Source: an uncultured Verrucomicrobiota bacterium
GTDB lineage: Bacteria > Verrucomicrobiota > Verrucomicrobiia > Limisphaerales > UBA1100
Length of the DNA stretch: 41,068 bases
Direction of reading: 5' to 3'
Assembly (NCBI GenBank): GCA_902551155.1
Contig: CACDBG010000013.1
Location: 1 to 41,068 of the forward strand
How positions within the stretch are numbered: position 1 is the first letter of the stretch; the number at the start of each line of letters is the position of its first letter. The position numbers were made by a program, and so were the translations under genes. Under the pieces are notes generated by a model that ran no database searches, was not told the DNA's origin, and saw only the letters and a program-made list of their open reading frames with translations. Below, one piece after another: positions 18,262 through 26,734 of the stretch.

Positions 18262-19347
18262 TTACTTCTGCTTTTTTGGCAATGAGGCCTTATGCGCACC
18301 GTGTTTTTCAAGGAAGGCGATGATTAGGTTGGCCCCCGGGTCATTGTGGCTGGCAAGGTTAGGCCTGATGTTGTTGTGGGTCCGGTTTTTGAGTTCGTGG
18401 ATCTCTACTCTCTTATGCTTTGCCTTTATGAGAGACTCGTACATTTTTTGATTCTGGTTTTTTCGCTCAGACGTATCGTGCTCTGCATGCATCAATAATA
18501 GGGGTGGCGCAGACCTGCTTGCGTGATGCAAAGGAGAAGCCTTGCGGTATATTTTGGGATCTTCACCCCATATCCCTTTTCTGCGTTCTGCGCCAACTTG
18601 GCTAACGTCCATGAGCCCGCTTATGGCAATGGCGCCGCGTATGTCAGTGGGTTCAATGCCTTGTTCTCTCAGAAAGGAGTGGTTCGAGGCTAGTAAAGCG
18701 GTTAAATGGCCGCCAGCAGAACCACCGGCAACAAACAAGAGATTTGGGTCACCTCCTTTGCTGGCAATATTTTTGTGTACCCATGCAAATGCCCGCGCTA
18801 CATCCTGTATTTGGGTTGGATATTTTGCGTCCGGATAAAGTCGGTAATTAACTGAAGCTACTCCGTACCCCTCTGCGACAAATCGTTTGGCTACTTCAGT
18901 GATCTTGGATTTATCGCCGCTATGCAGCCCTCCGCCATGAATCCATAAGAGAGTGCTAAAACCCTTAATCTTGGGTAGGTAGAGATCGAGCTGGTTCCAG
19001 CCTTCGGTGTCTTTGGGATCCTTGCGATAGACGATGTCATTAAAGATGCGGATATTATTAGCCTTAGGGGCTATTGGATTGATGGGGTTAGAAGGGTTCG
19101 GATTCTCTTTGGCAGACAGCTTTTTGGCTACCCGTTCAATTTCACTCTGATCAAGAAAGCCATCCTTGTTGCGGTCGGCTTGGGCAAACTTGAACTTCGC
19201 AAAACTGGCTGGCACTTCCTCACGTGAGAGTTTGCCGTCTTTATTACGGTCACGCTTTGCAAATTTTGCCGGCAGAGAGTCTGCTGATAAGGCAGAGAGG
19301 GGTAGTGCCAGCAGAATTGTCCGGGCGATCCATTTCACTGCGCTCAT
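18262..19347 (-). CDS. Secreted alpha/beta hydrolase (BD-FAE-like esterase) with N-terminal EF-hand repeats
   Basis: Signal peptide MSAVKWIARTILLALPLSALSA; DRNKDGKLSREEV and DRNKDGFLDQSEI EF-hands; WIHGGGLHSGDKS, VAGGSAGGHLTAL. Confidence 0.87.
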   Translation of the reverse strand: MSAVKWIARTILLALPLSALSADSLPAKFAKRDRNKDGKLSREEVPASFAKFKFAQADRNKDGFLDQSEIERVAKKLSAKENPNPSNPINPIAPKANNIRIFNDIVYRKDPKDTEGWNQLDLYLPKIKGFSTLLWIHGGGLHSGDKSKITEVAKRFVAEGYGVASVNYRLYPDAKYPTQIQDVARAFAWVHKNIASKGGDPNLLFVAGGSAGGHLTALLASNHSFLREQGIEPTDIRGAIAISGLMDVSQVGAERRKGIWGEDPKIYRKASPLHHASRSAPPLLLMHAEHDTSERKNQNQKMYESLIKAKHKRVEIHELKNRTHNNIRPNLASHNDPGANLIIAFLEKHGAHKASLPKKQK

Positions 19348-19435
19348 ACTAATATAAATTAATCCGCGGTCAATATAAGGGGCGGCAATACAAATAAATT
19401 GGCCACAAGCCAATGCTTAGCTTAATTTCAGGCCT

Positions 19436-21049
19436 ATGAAAGCGACCTTGATTATTTTACTGGCTTTGGGTTTGTGTCTTCCGTTTGTGGGAGCGGAAGT
19501 AAAGCAGCCAAATATTATCGTGATCATGGCTGATGACGCGGGCTTTTCAGACTTTGGGTGTTACGGTGGGGAGATTGAGACGCCAGCACTGGATAAATTG
19601 GCTGCCAATGGGTTGCGCTTTTCCCAATTTTATAACACCGGGCGTTGTTGTCCTTCGCGTGCGGCACTTTTAACTGGGGTATACCAACACCAGGCTGGGA
19701 TGGGGCATATGGCCAGGGATCGGGGTATTCCCAGTTATAGCGGCACTATCCTGCCTCATGTGCCTACCTTGGCTGAACGCCTGAGGAAAGGTGGATACCG
19801 CACAATGATGACCGGTAAGTGGCATTTGGGCACCGAGCCGGCGCAATCACCTGTTGCCCGCGGGTTTGATCGCTTTTATGGCACGCGTAATTTTATCGAT
19901 TCCTATTTCACGGTGCTTAAGCACTGCCCGGTCTTTCTTGATGACAAGGAAGTGCTGCCGGGTACCGAGACACCCGTAAACCATCTCTACCCTGATCAGG
20001 AATGGTACACCACTGACGTCTTTACTGATTATGCGCTGCACTTCATTGATGAATCCTTTAAAAAGTATCCTGATAAGCCTTTCTTTTTGTACGTGGCTCA
20101 TAATGCACCTCATTTTCCATTGCATGCCCGGGAAGAGGACACAAAAAAATATCGCGGAAGATTCCGGGATGTGGGTTGGGATAAACTACGCCAGAAACGT
20201 TATGAGCGGATGGTAAAAATGGGGTTAATAAAAAAAGACTGGCCGCTTTCGCCTTTGGACGTACCCAAATGGGAAACCTATGATGCGAAACTGCGTGATG
20301 AGCTGGATTTTAAAATGTCCCTCTACTCAGCCATCATTGACCGGATGGACCAGAATATTGGCCGGATTGTAGAGCGGCTGAAATCTGCTGGTCAGCTCGA
20401 TAACACGCTCTTTATGTTTATGGTTGATAACGGAGTGCCCGGTACTGGCGTGCATGATTGGCGTGGGCTCTTTGCCAAGAGTGGTAAGCATCCTGAAACG
20501 CGAGTGGATAATTACGCAGAGTGGGGGAGGCGCGGCGGTTGGTCTTCCAGTTCTGGGCGTGGTTGGGCCAACCTGAGTAATGCACCTTTTAGGATGTATA
20601 AGCGCTATACCCACGAGGGAGGGGTGGCCACGCCGTTAATTGTGCACTGGCCGGCGGGAATGAAGGCCAAGGGAGCTTTGAGGCATGCTCCCAGTCACTT
20701 GATTGATATTGCGCCTACTTGCCTCGCTGCAGCGGGGTTGGAGGGTGGGGGAATGGAGGGTGAAAGTCTAATACCCGTATTTGCTCAAGATCAAAAAAGA
20801 GCGCGTACGCTTTTTTGGGAACATGAGGGCAACCGCGCTGTGCGCAGGGGGGATTACAAACTGGTGGCGATGTACAACACCCCGTGGGAATTGTATGACA
20901 TGAGTAAGGACCGAAGTGAACTTGAGGATTTATCAAGATCTATGCCCAAGAAGACTGCAGAACTTAGAGCCGCTTGGGAATCCTGGGCCAAGCGCGTAGG
21001 AGCACTGCCATGGGATGAAGTAAACGTTAAGAAGAAAAAAAAGAATTAA
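19436..21049 (+). CDS. Arylsulfatase, type I (secreted)
   Basis: Signal peptide; PNIIVIMADDAGFSDFGCYGGEIETP; CCPSRAALLTGVYQHQ; TGKWHLG. Confidence 0.95.
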   Translation: MKATLIILLALGLCLPFVGAEVKQPNIIVIMADDAGFSDFGCYGGEIETPALDKLAANGLRFSQFYNTGRCCPSRAALLTGVYQHQAGMGHMARDRGIPSYSGTILPHVPTLAERLRKGGYRTMMTGKWHLGTEPAQSPVARGFDRFYGTRNFIDSYFTVLKHCPVFLDDKEVLPGTETPVNHLYPDQEWYTTDVFTDYALHFIDESFKKYPDKPFFLYVAHNAPHFPLHAREEDTKKYRGRFRDVGWDKLRQKRYERMVKMGLIKKDWPLSPLDVPKWETYDAKLRDELDFKMSLYSAIIDRMDQNIGRIVERLKSAGQLDNTLFMFMVDNGVPGTGVHDWRGLFAKSGKHPETRVDNYAEWGRRGGWSSSSGRGWANLSNAPFRMYKRYTHEGGVATPLIVHWPAGMKAKGALRHAPSHLIDIAPTCLAAAGLEGGGMEGESLIPVFAQDQKRARTLFWEHEGNRAVRRGDYKLVAMYNTPWELYDMSKDRSELEDLSRSMPKKTAELRAAWESWAKRVGALPWDEVNVKKKKKN

Positions 21050-21075
21050 ATCGGTTGTGCTCGTCGGGTGATGAA

Positions 21076-21834
21076 ATGAATGTGGCATTAAGCATTGCCG
21101 GAAGTGATTCTGGAGCGGGGGCTGGTTTGCAGGCTGACCTGCGCGTATTTCAAGCAGCCGGGGTACATGGAGCCTCCGTTGTGACTGCTATTACCGCTCA
21201 AAACCCAAATAATGTGCGGTCAATTGACCCCGTCAAAGCTAAGCTGGTGCAACAACAGTTGGAGTCGGTTTTTGAAGGGTTCAAGGTAAAGGCTGCCAAA
21301 ACTGGCATGTTACTTACTGCATCTAATGTGGGAATGGTTGCTGAATGGTTTGTTGGAAAAAAAATTCCGCTCATCGTCGATCCTGTGATGGTGTCTACTA
21401 GTGGCACGGTTCTTCTAAAAACAAATGCTATCAGGTCACTACAAAAAAGACTGCTGCCCCTAGCTTCTTTGGTGACTCCTAATATTTCTGAAGCTGAGCG
21501 CCTAACAGGGTTCAAAATTAGGGAAGAGTCCGATCAACAGGCCGCCGCTCGCGCAATATATGAGGTTTATGGTTGTGCGGTATTATTGAAGGGAGGTCAT
21601 TTAAAGGGAATGAGAGCCGCAGATACCTTTTTTGACGGGAAAGAGGTGACAGTTTTATCTGTTAAGAGGGTAAAAGCAAAGCAGTTGCCCGGAACCGGTT
21701 GTTATTATTCTGCTCGGATTACTGCTGAATTGGCAAAGGACAAAAATCTTTTAAGGGCCATTCGCGCAGCAAAAAAGTCCATAACTGCAGCGATTAATCG
21801 TCCGCGGAGCGTAGGGCGCCAATCTATTCTTTAA
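21076..21834 (+). CDS. thiD: Hydroxymethylpyrimidine/phosphomethylpyrimidine kinase family
   Basis: NVALSIAGSDSGAGAGLQADLRVFQAAGVHGASVVTAITAQNP, DPVMVSTSGTVLL, GTGC motif. Confidence 0.88.
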   Translation: MNVALSIAGSDSGAGAGLQADLRVFQAAGVHGASVVTAITAQNPNNVRSIDPVKAKLVQQQLESVFEGFKVKAAKTGMLLTASNVGMVAEWFVGKKIPLIVDPVMVSTSGTVLLKTNAIRSLQKRLLPLASLVTPNISEAERLTGFKIREESDQQAAARAIYEVYGCAVLLKGGHLKGMRAADTFFDGKEVTVLSVKRVKAKQLPGTGCYYSARITAELAKDKNLLRAIRAAKKSITAAINRPRSVGRQSIL

Positions 21835-21858
21835 TCCGTCTCGACCTCGATAGGGTTT

Positions 21859-22785
21859 TTGCACAAAATCTTTGCCGTGCGAATTGGTCTAATCTTCAAT
21901 CCGAGTGCCAAAGGCGATAAGGCCCGGCATCTGCAAAAGCAGCTTGATGAGATTCAGAGCGAATGCACTTTGCTGCCCACAGAAGGGCCCGGTCATGCGG
22001 AGGATCTTGCCGAGCAGGCGGTTAAGGACGGAATTGATCTCATTGTGGCCGGTGGAGGCGACGGCACCGTTCAGGAAGTTTCCAACGGAATTGTTCGGCA
22101 TCCAGATGCGTTGAAACGAGTTAAGATGAGTGTGCTACCTTTGGGTACAGTAAATGTAATGGCCCGTGAGTTGAATATACCTCTGGATTTTGGATCAGCT
22201 TGGCGTGTTATCTGTAGGGGGTACTCTGAACATATCGATTTGCCCTGGATGGAATTTCAGGTAGAAGGGAAAACCACAAAGCGGTGTTTTCCCGCTCTGG
22301 CGGGAGCAGGTATGGATGCTCGGGCTTGTGAGCAAGTGGAGTGGGAAACAAAAAAACGTTCAGGGCAATTGGCTTATCTCCTGGCGGGGTTTCAAACATT
22401 AAGGGAAGAGCTGCCTGCCTTTTCAGTTAAGACGCCGGAGAAAACGATCGAGCGGGCCGATCTGGTGATGTTCGGTAATGGACATATGTATGGTGGTCCA
22501 TTTGATATTTTTCCTCATGCCGATCTTCAGGACGGAAAGGTGGATGCTATTGTGGCAGAAAGGGTGCAAGCCTGGCGTTTGGGTGAATATGCTCAGGCGG
22601 TGTTGACCGGGAACCTGCCGGCTCTTTCGGGAGTGCATTATTTGCAAAGTTCTAGCTACGAGCTAACCGTTTTGGATGATCAACGGGTGCCGGTGCAGCT
22701 AGATGGGGATACCATGGGGCAATTGCCCGGGAAAGTAACTGTGCAAAAGCAGGCCTTAGAAATGGTGATGGGAAAGCAGGAATAG
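21859..22785 (+). CDS. Diacylglycerol/lipid kinase family protein
   Basis: IGLIFNPSAKGDKARHL, VAGGGDGTVQEVSNGI, LPLGTVNVMARELNIP; start could be TTG 21859 or GTG 21877. Confidence 0.88.
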   Translation: MHKIFAVRIGLIFNPSAKGDKARHLQKQLDEIQSECTLLPTEGPGHAEDLAEQAVKDGIDLIVAGGGDGTVQEVSNGIVRHPDALKRVKMSVLPLGTVNVMARELNIPLDFGSAWRVICRGYSEHIDLPWMEFQVEGKTTKRCFPALAGAGMDARACEQVEWETKKRSGQLAYLLAGFQTLREELPAFSVKTPEKTIERADLVMFGNGHMYGGPFDIFPHADLQDGKVDAIVAERVQAWRLGEYAQAVLTGNLPALSGVHYLQSSSYELTVLDDQRVPVQLDGDTMGQLPGKVTVQKQALEMVMGKQE

Positions 22786-22892
22786 CCGGCAAACCAACCA
22801 AAAACAGGTCTTGCATTATACTGCCATCTTGTTAAATTCCCGCCCCTTTTCACCGATTATGGCTGATAAAGGCTTGTTCGGTAATTTTTGTA

Positions 22893-23153
22893 ATGGCAGT
22901 AAAGTTGAGATTAAAACGAGTTGGAGCCCGAAACACACCGGTCTACCGTATTGTGGCCACTGATGGGCGAGCTAAGCGTGATGGCAGACCCAAAGAGGAA
23001 TTGGGAACCTATGAGCCCCTTGCCTCGGTTGAGCCAAATTTTTCGATCAACTTGGAACGTGCCGAATACTGGTTGAGCGTCGGTGCTCAGCCCAGCGATA
23101 CCGTTCGCAGCTTTATTCGCAAGGCGCGTCGCGCGGCTAAAGCTTCAGCTTAA
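22893..23153 (+). CDS. rpsP: 30S ribosomal protein S16
   Basis: MAVKLRLKRVGARNTPVYRIVATDGRAKRDGRPKEELGTYEPL. Confidence 0.97.
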   Translation: MAVKLRLKRVGARNTPVYRIVATDGRAKRDGRPKEELGTYEPLASVEPNFSINLERAEYWLSVGAQPSDTVRSFIRKARRAAKASA

Positions 23154-23174
23154 ACAAGTATACTTAAATTTGTT

Positions 23175-23414
23175 ATGCAGGAATTTGTCGAATATGTGGT
23201 CAAAGGGTTGGTCGATGAGCCTGACTCAGTAACTGTTACACCCGTCGAAAATGACGGAACCACAGTGTATGAGCTGCGGATGGATCCGGATGACGTGGCA
23301 AAAGTGATTGGCCGAAGAGGTGTGTGTATTAACGCTATTCGTTCTCTTTTACAGGCTGGTGCTGCTAAGAAGGGTATGCGCTGCGGTCTAGAGATCATAG
23401 AGGACGAGGACTAA
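23175..23414 (+). CDS. khpA: KH-domain RNA-binding protein (KhpA-like)
   Basis: About 80 aa, [21 protein letters not shown] loop [16 protein letters not shown]; lies between rpsP and trmD. Confidence 0.9.
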   Translation: MQEFVEYVVKGLVDEPDSVTVTPVENDGTTVYELRMDPDDVAKVIGRRGVCINAIRSLLQAGAAKKGMRCGLEIIEDED

Positions 23415-23452
23415 ATTTTTATCACGCGCTAAAAACGCGTGACCCGCCAGAG

Positions 23453-24148
23453 ATGAAGGTGGACGTGCTTACGCTGTTTCCCGGAATGTTCGCGGGAGCG
23501 ATGGATGAGAGTATTCTGCGACGCGCGCAGGAAAAACGACGGCTTGAGCTGACGATACGCAATTTACGGGATTGGACCCATGATCGGCACCGCACTGTGG
23601 ATGATGAGCCTTATGGTGGTGGGCCGGGTATGGTTCTCAAACCTGAACCGATCTTTGAAGCAATTGAGGAATTGGCTGGTGATACCACTCAGGTGGTTAT
23701 GCTTAGTCCGCAGGGACAGCCGTTCCGGCAATCGAAAGCCAGAGAGCTGGCCGGCCATGAGCATTTACTGATGCTTTGCGGGGCTTATGAGGGCTTTGAT
23801 GAGCGTGTGCGCTCTTTGGTGAATCATGAGTTGAGTATTGGTGATTACGTTCTGACCAACGGGGCGTTGCCTGCCATGGTTGTCATAGATGCGGTAACGA
23901 GACTTTTGCCGGGGGTTTTGGGTGATGATTCAAGTAGTGCTGAGGAAAGTTTCAGCGAAAATCTGCTGGAATATCCGCAGTACACACGGCCGGCGGACTT
24001 TCGGGGCATGAAAGTTCCTGAGGTTTTGTTAAGTGGTGATCACGGTGCAGTGGAAGAATGGCGGCAGGAACAAGCTGTTGAGCGAACTGCTCAACGCCGG
24101 CCGGATTTGTTGAAAGAAAGAAAAGAAAATTTAAAAGAAGGACAATAA
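23453..24148 (+). CDS. trmD: tRNA (guanine-N1)-methyltransferase
   Basis: [78 protein letters not shown]. Confidence 0.97.
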   Translation: MKVDVLTLFPGMFAGAMDESILRRAQEKRRLELTIRNLRDWTHDRHRTVDDEPYGGGPGMVLKPEPIFEAIEELAGDTTQVVMLSPQGQPFRQSKARELAGHEHLLMLCGAYEGFDERVRSLVNHELSIGDYVLTNGALPAMVVIDAVTRLLPGVLGDDSSSAEESFSENLLEYPQYTRPADFRGMKVPEVLLSGDHGAVEEWRQEQAVERTAQRRPDLLKERKENLKEGQ

Positions 24149-24149
24149 A

Positions 24150-24533
24150 ATGAGTCAGGCATTGTTTGATAAAATTGAAGCAGAACAACTCCGTGCCGAG
24201 CCGCTAAGGTTCAAGGCAGGGGACCTTGTTAAGGTGCACACCGCAGTAAAGGAAGGTGGCAAGGAGCGCACTCAGGTGTTTCAAGGTATTGTATTGGGGA
24301 TTCGTGGGCGTGGTCTCAATGCAACCTTTACGGTGCGTCGCATCAGTTATGGAGAAGGTGTGGAGAAAGTTTTTCCTGTGAATAGCCCTAATGTACAGAA
24401 GGTTGAAGTGGAGCGGGCCGGCAAGGTGCGTCGCGCCAAATTAAACTATCTGCGCAAACGTATTGGTAAGCGAGCTACTCTGGTGCCTGAAGATAAGGGC
24501 CGGACTTCGGAGGACGTAGAGCCTATTCGCTAA
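24150..24533 (+). CDS. rplS: 50S ribosomal protein L19
   Basis: GDLVKVHTAVKEGGKERTQVFQGIVLGIRGRGLNATFTVRRISYGEGVEKVFPVNSPNV...RRAKLNYLRKR. Confidence 0.97.
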   Translation: MSQALFDKIEAEQLRAEPLRFKAGDLVKVHTAVKEGGKERTQVFQGIVLGIRGRGLNATFTVRRISYGEGVEKVFPVNSPNVQKVEVERAGKVRRAKLNYLRKRIGKRATLVPEDKGRTSEDVEPIR

Positions 24534-24556
24534 AAAGATAGAATATTTATTTAGCT

Positions 24557-24586
24557 CGCGAGGCCCTTAAGCCTCGCGTTTTTTTT
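24557..24586 (+). terminator. Rho-independent terminator after rplS
   Basis: Perfect CGCGAGGC-CCTTAA-GCCTCGCG stem followed by T8. Confidence 0.93.
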
Positions 24587-24617
24587 GTACCACAGGCAGA
24601 ACAGGGTTGTGCCGACA

Positions 24618-25259
24618 ATGGATCGTTTCGAATTTGAGCGGGAGCATTACACCGGTGAATATAAGCGCTTGGCCGGTGTTGATGAAGCCGGGCGTGGGCC
24701 ATTGGCGGGGCCCGTTGTGGCTGCAGCGGTGGTTTTGCCATCTAATTGGTATACAAACGGGGTCCCTGAGAGTTTGGCTAAACTGGATGATTCCAAACGT
24801 CTTACCGAGAAAGTACGAGAGGAGCTTTACAAAATCATTCGCTCAAATGCCGACATTGATAAAGGCATTGCGGTAATTGATAATGAAGTAATCGATGAGG
24901 TGAACATTTTGCAGGCGACTTACCGCGCAATGAATGAGGCTTTGGGCGAATTATCTAAACCTGCAACCTACGCCTTGGTTGACGGCCGGCCGGTTCCCTC
25001 GTTAAGCCTGCCACACAGTGCCATTGTAAAAGGAGACAGTAAGAGTTATTCGATTGGTGCAGCCAGTATATTGGCCAAAGTGACCCGGGACAGGTTGATG
25101 GTTGAATATGATCAAAAATACCCGGAATACGGTTTTGCGGCCCATAAAGGATACGGAACTCAGGCGCACTTAGCGGCAATCAATAAGCAGGGGGCGTGTC
25201 CCATTCATCGAATGAGTTTTGCTCCATTGAGTAATATGCAGGGTGAATTATTCAGTTAA
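24618..25259 (+). CDS. rnhB: Ribonuclease HII
   Basis: GVDEAGRGPLAGPVVAAAVVL, LDDSKRLTEKVREEL, GAASILAKVTRDRLM; start set at ATG because the tracked TTG lies in the terminator U-tract. Confidence 0.95.
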   Translation: MDRFEFEREHYTGEYKRLAGVDEAGRGPLAGPVVAAAVVLPSNWYTNGVPESLAKLDDSKRLTEKVREELYKIIRSNADIDKGIAVIDNEVIDEVNILQATYRAMNEALGELSKPATYALVDGRPVPSLSLPHSAIVKGDSKSYSIGAASILAKVTRDRLMVEYDQKYPEYGFAAHKGYGTQAHLAAINKQGACPIHRMSFAPLSNMQGELFS

Positions 25260-25282
25260 GGCAAATTGACTTACTCAATCGG

Positions 25283-25558
25283 GTGGGGGAGATAGATCTT
25301 ATTTTTAGAGAAGGCGATGTTCTAGTGTTTGTAGAGGTGAAAACCAGGTCTTCAGAGACTTGGGTACGGCCGGCTTCAGCGGTAAACCCGGAAAAAAAGC
25401 GGAAAATTTTTGCCACTGCTCGGGATTACCTCCGTCTACTGGATAACCGGCAAATCCCGATCCGATATGATATTGTAGAGGTATTGCTGGAGGATGGCCA
25501 GGTGAGTGAAATTCGCCACCAACCTAACGCATTTGCCCCTGCCCGTATTCGTCGTTAG
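25283..25558 (+). CDS. YraN/UPF0102-family nuclease-like protein, N-terminally truncated
   Basis: GEIDLIFREGDVLVFVEVKTRSSETWVRPASAVNPEKKRKI is UPF0102; the usual roughly 30-residue N-terminus is absent. Confidence 0.82.
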   Translation: MGEIDLIFREGDVLVFVEVKTRSSETWVRPASAVNPEKKRKIFATARDYLRLLDNRQIPIRYDIVEVLLEDGQVSEIRHQPNAFAPARIRR

Positions 25559-25567
25559 AATCTCATT

Positions 25568-26416
25568 GTGCCTGAATTGCCAGAGGTTGAAGTTTTAGTC
25601 CGGTACCTTGATCCAATACTAACAGGAAAAGTGATTAGGGGCGTAAAAGTGCATCGCGCCAAAAGTATTCGCCCTACGGTGGTGGGAATCTTTTCAAAAC
25701 GTCTCATCGGTTCCAAAATTTTAGGAGTTAGGCGACGTGCAAAATATTTACTCTTTAATTTGAGAAAAGGTGATAGCAAGACATATACTCTTTTAGGCCA
25801 TTTGGGGATGACTGGGCGCATGTATGTGCAACGGGCTGGGCAGGGTTTGCCTAAACATGCAGCAGTTAGTTTTCGCCTTAATCAAGGGGAATTCGTTTTT
25901 GAAGACACCCGTTATTTTGGGCGGATGACTCTGGCAGCAGATGTGATAGACAAGCTGGGGCCTGAGCCCTTGAGCGAGGGTTTTAATGGGGAGGTTTTGT
26001 TTGAGGCTTTAAGCAATTGCAGGCAGGCCATTAAACCCAAGCTTTTGGATCAGACATTACTGGCGGGTGTAGGTAATATCTATGCCAGTGAGGCCCTTTG
26101 GCATGCACGGATTTCACCGCGTAAAATAGCTCGACGTTTAACTCGCGCCCATTGTGAGGCTTTGACCGTTTCAGTAGTCAAAGTATTAACTGAAGCCATT
26201 AATCAAGGGAGCACGATACCGCTTGATTTTCCCGGTGAGAAAGACGGCGATGGGCTTTTCTATTATGGGAGCAATGATGGGCAACAAGGATATGAGGAGC
26301 GATTAATGGTTTATGATCGGGAGGGTGAGCCCTGTGGGCGCTGTCGGGCATCAATTTGCAAAATTGTGCAGGCAGCGCGCAGCACCTATTTTTGCCCTAA
26401 ATGCCAGTGTGGTTAA
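25568..26416 (+). CDS. mutM: Formamidopyrimidine-DNA glycosylase
   Basis: PELPEVEVLVRYL, LLGHLGMTGRM, LLAGVGNIYASEALW, C-terminal zinc finger CGRCRASICKIVQAARSTYFCPKCQ; GTG start. Confidence 0.96.
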   Translation: MPELPEVEVLVRYLDPILTGKVIRGVKVHRAKSIRPTVVGIFSKRLIGSKILGVRRRAKYLLFNLRKGDSKTYTLLGHLGMTGRMYVQRAGQGLPKHAAVSFRLNQGEFVFEDTRYFGRMTLAADVIDKLGPEPLSEGFNGEVLFEALSNCRQAIKPKLLDQTLLAGVGNIYASEALWHARISPRKIARRLTRAHCEALTVSVVKVLTEAINQGSTIPLDFPGEKDGDGLFYYGSNDGQQGYEERLMVYDREGEPCGRCRASICKIVQAARSTYFCPKCQCG

Positions 26417-26482
26417 GTGGGGTTAATCAAATTGACGAATACCAGTATATTCAGTTACGTTCACCGCCTATTTAGAGAGTGT

Positions 26483-26557
26483 TCCAGAGTAGCTCAATGG
26501 TAGAGCATGCGGCTGTTAACCGCAGGGTTGTAGGTTCGAGTCCTACCTCTGGAGCCA
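26483..26557 (+). tRNA. tRNA-Asn (anticodon GTT), CCA encoded
   Basis: TCCAGAG...CTCTGGAGCCA; anticodon arm GCGGCTGTTAACCGC; T-arm TAGGTTCGAGTCCTA. Confidence 0.95.
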
Positions 26558-26562
26558 TTTCT

Positions 26563-26588
26563 AACCCCACCATTGTTAAGGGGTTTTT
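26563..26588 (+). terminator. Probable terminator after tRNA-Asn
   Basis: AACCCC-accattgttaa-GGGGTT followed by a short T run. Confidence 0.6.
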
Positions 26589-26639
26589 CCACGAAGCAGG
26601 ATTTCCACTCGATGAGTGCCAGCGCTTTTGCTAGCAAAT

Positions 26640-26713
26640 AGGGTGCGGTAGTAACGGGTAAATTAAAATCCCTTGGCTGTACAGCCGTGCGGGTTCGAGT
26701 CCCACCTTCCCAA
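26640..26713 (+). pseudogene. Degenerate tRNA-Leu(UAA)-like sequence
   Basis: TTAAAATCCCTTGGCTGTACAGCCGTGCGGGTTCGAGTCCCACCTTCCCAA resembles the 3' half of a tRNA-Leu (variable arm GGCT-GTAC-AGCC, T-loop TTCGAGT); the 5' acceptor and D-arm do not fold canonically. Confidence 0.6.
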
Positions 26714-26734
26714 ACTGCCATTAGAACCTGCACC

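Noticed and set aside
22859-22960. ATG frame MADKGLFGNFCNGSKVEIKTSW... overlapping rpsP start
   Set aside because: Out of frame with rpsP and mostly inside it; short; chance frame likelier than a leader peptide.
24585-24617. Extended N-terminus of RNase HII from TTG 24585
   Set aside because: The TTG lies in the U-tract of the rplS terminator; ATG 24618 fits RNase HII alignment better.
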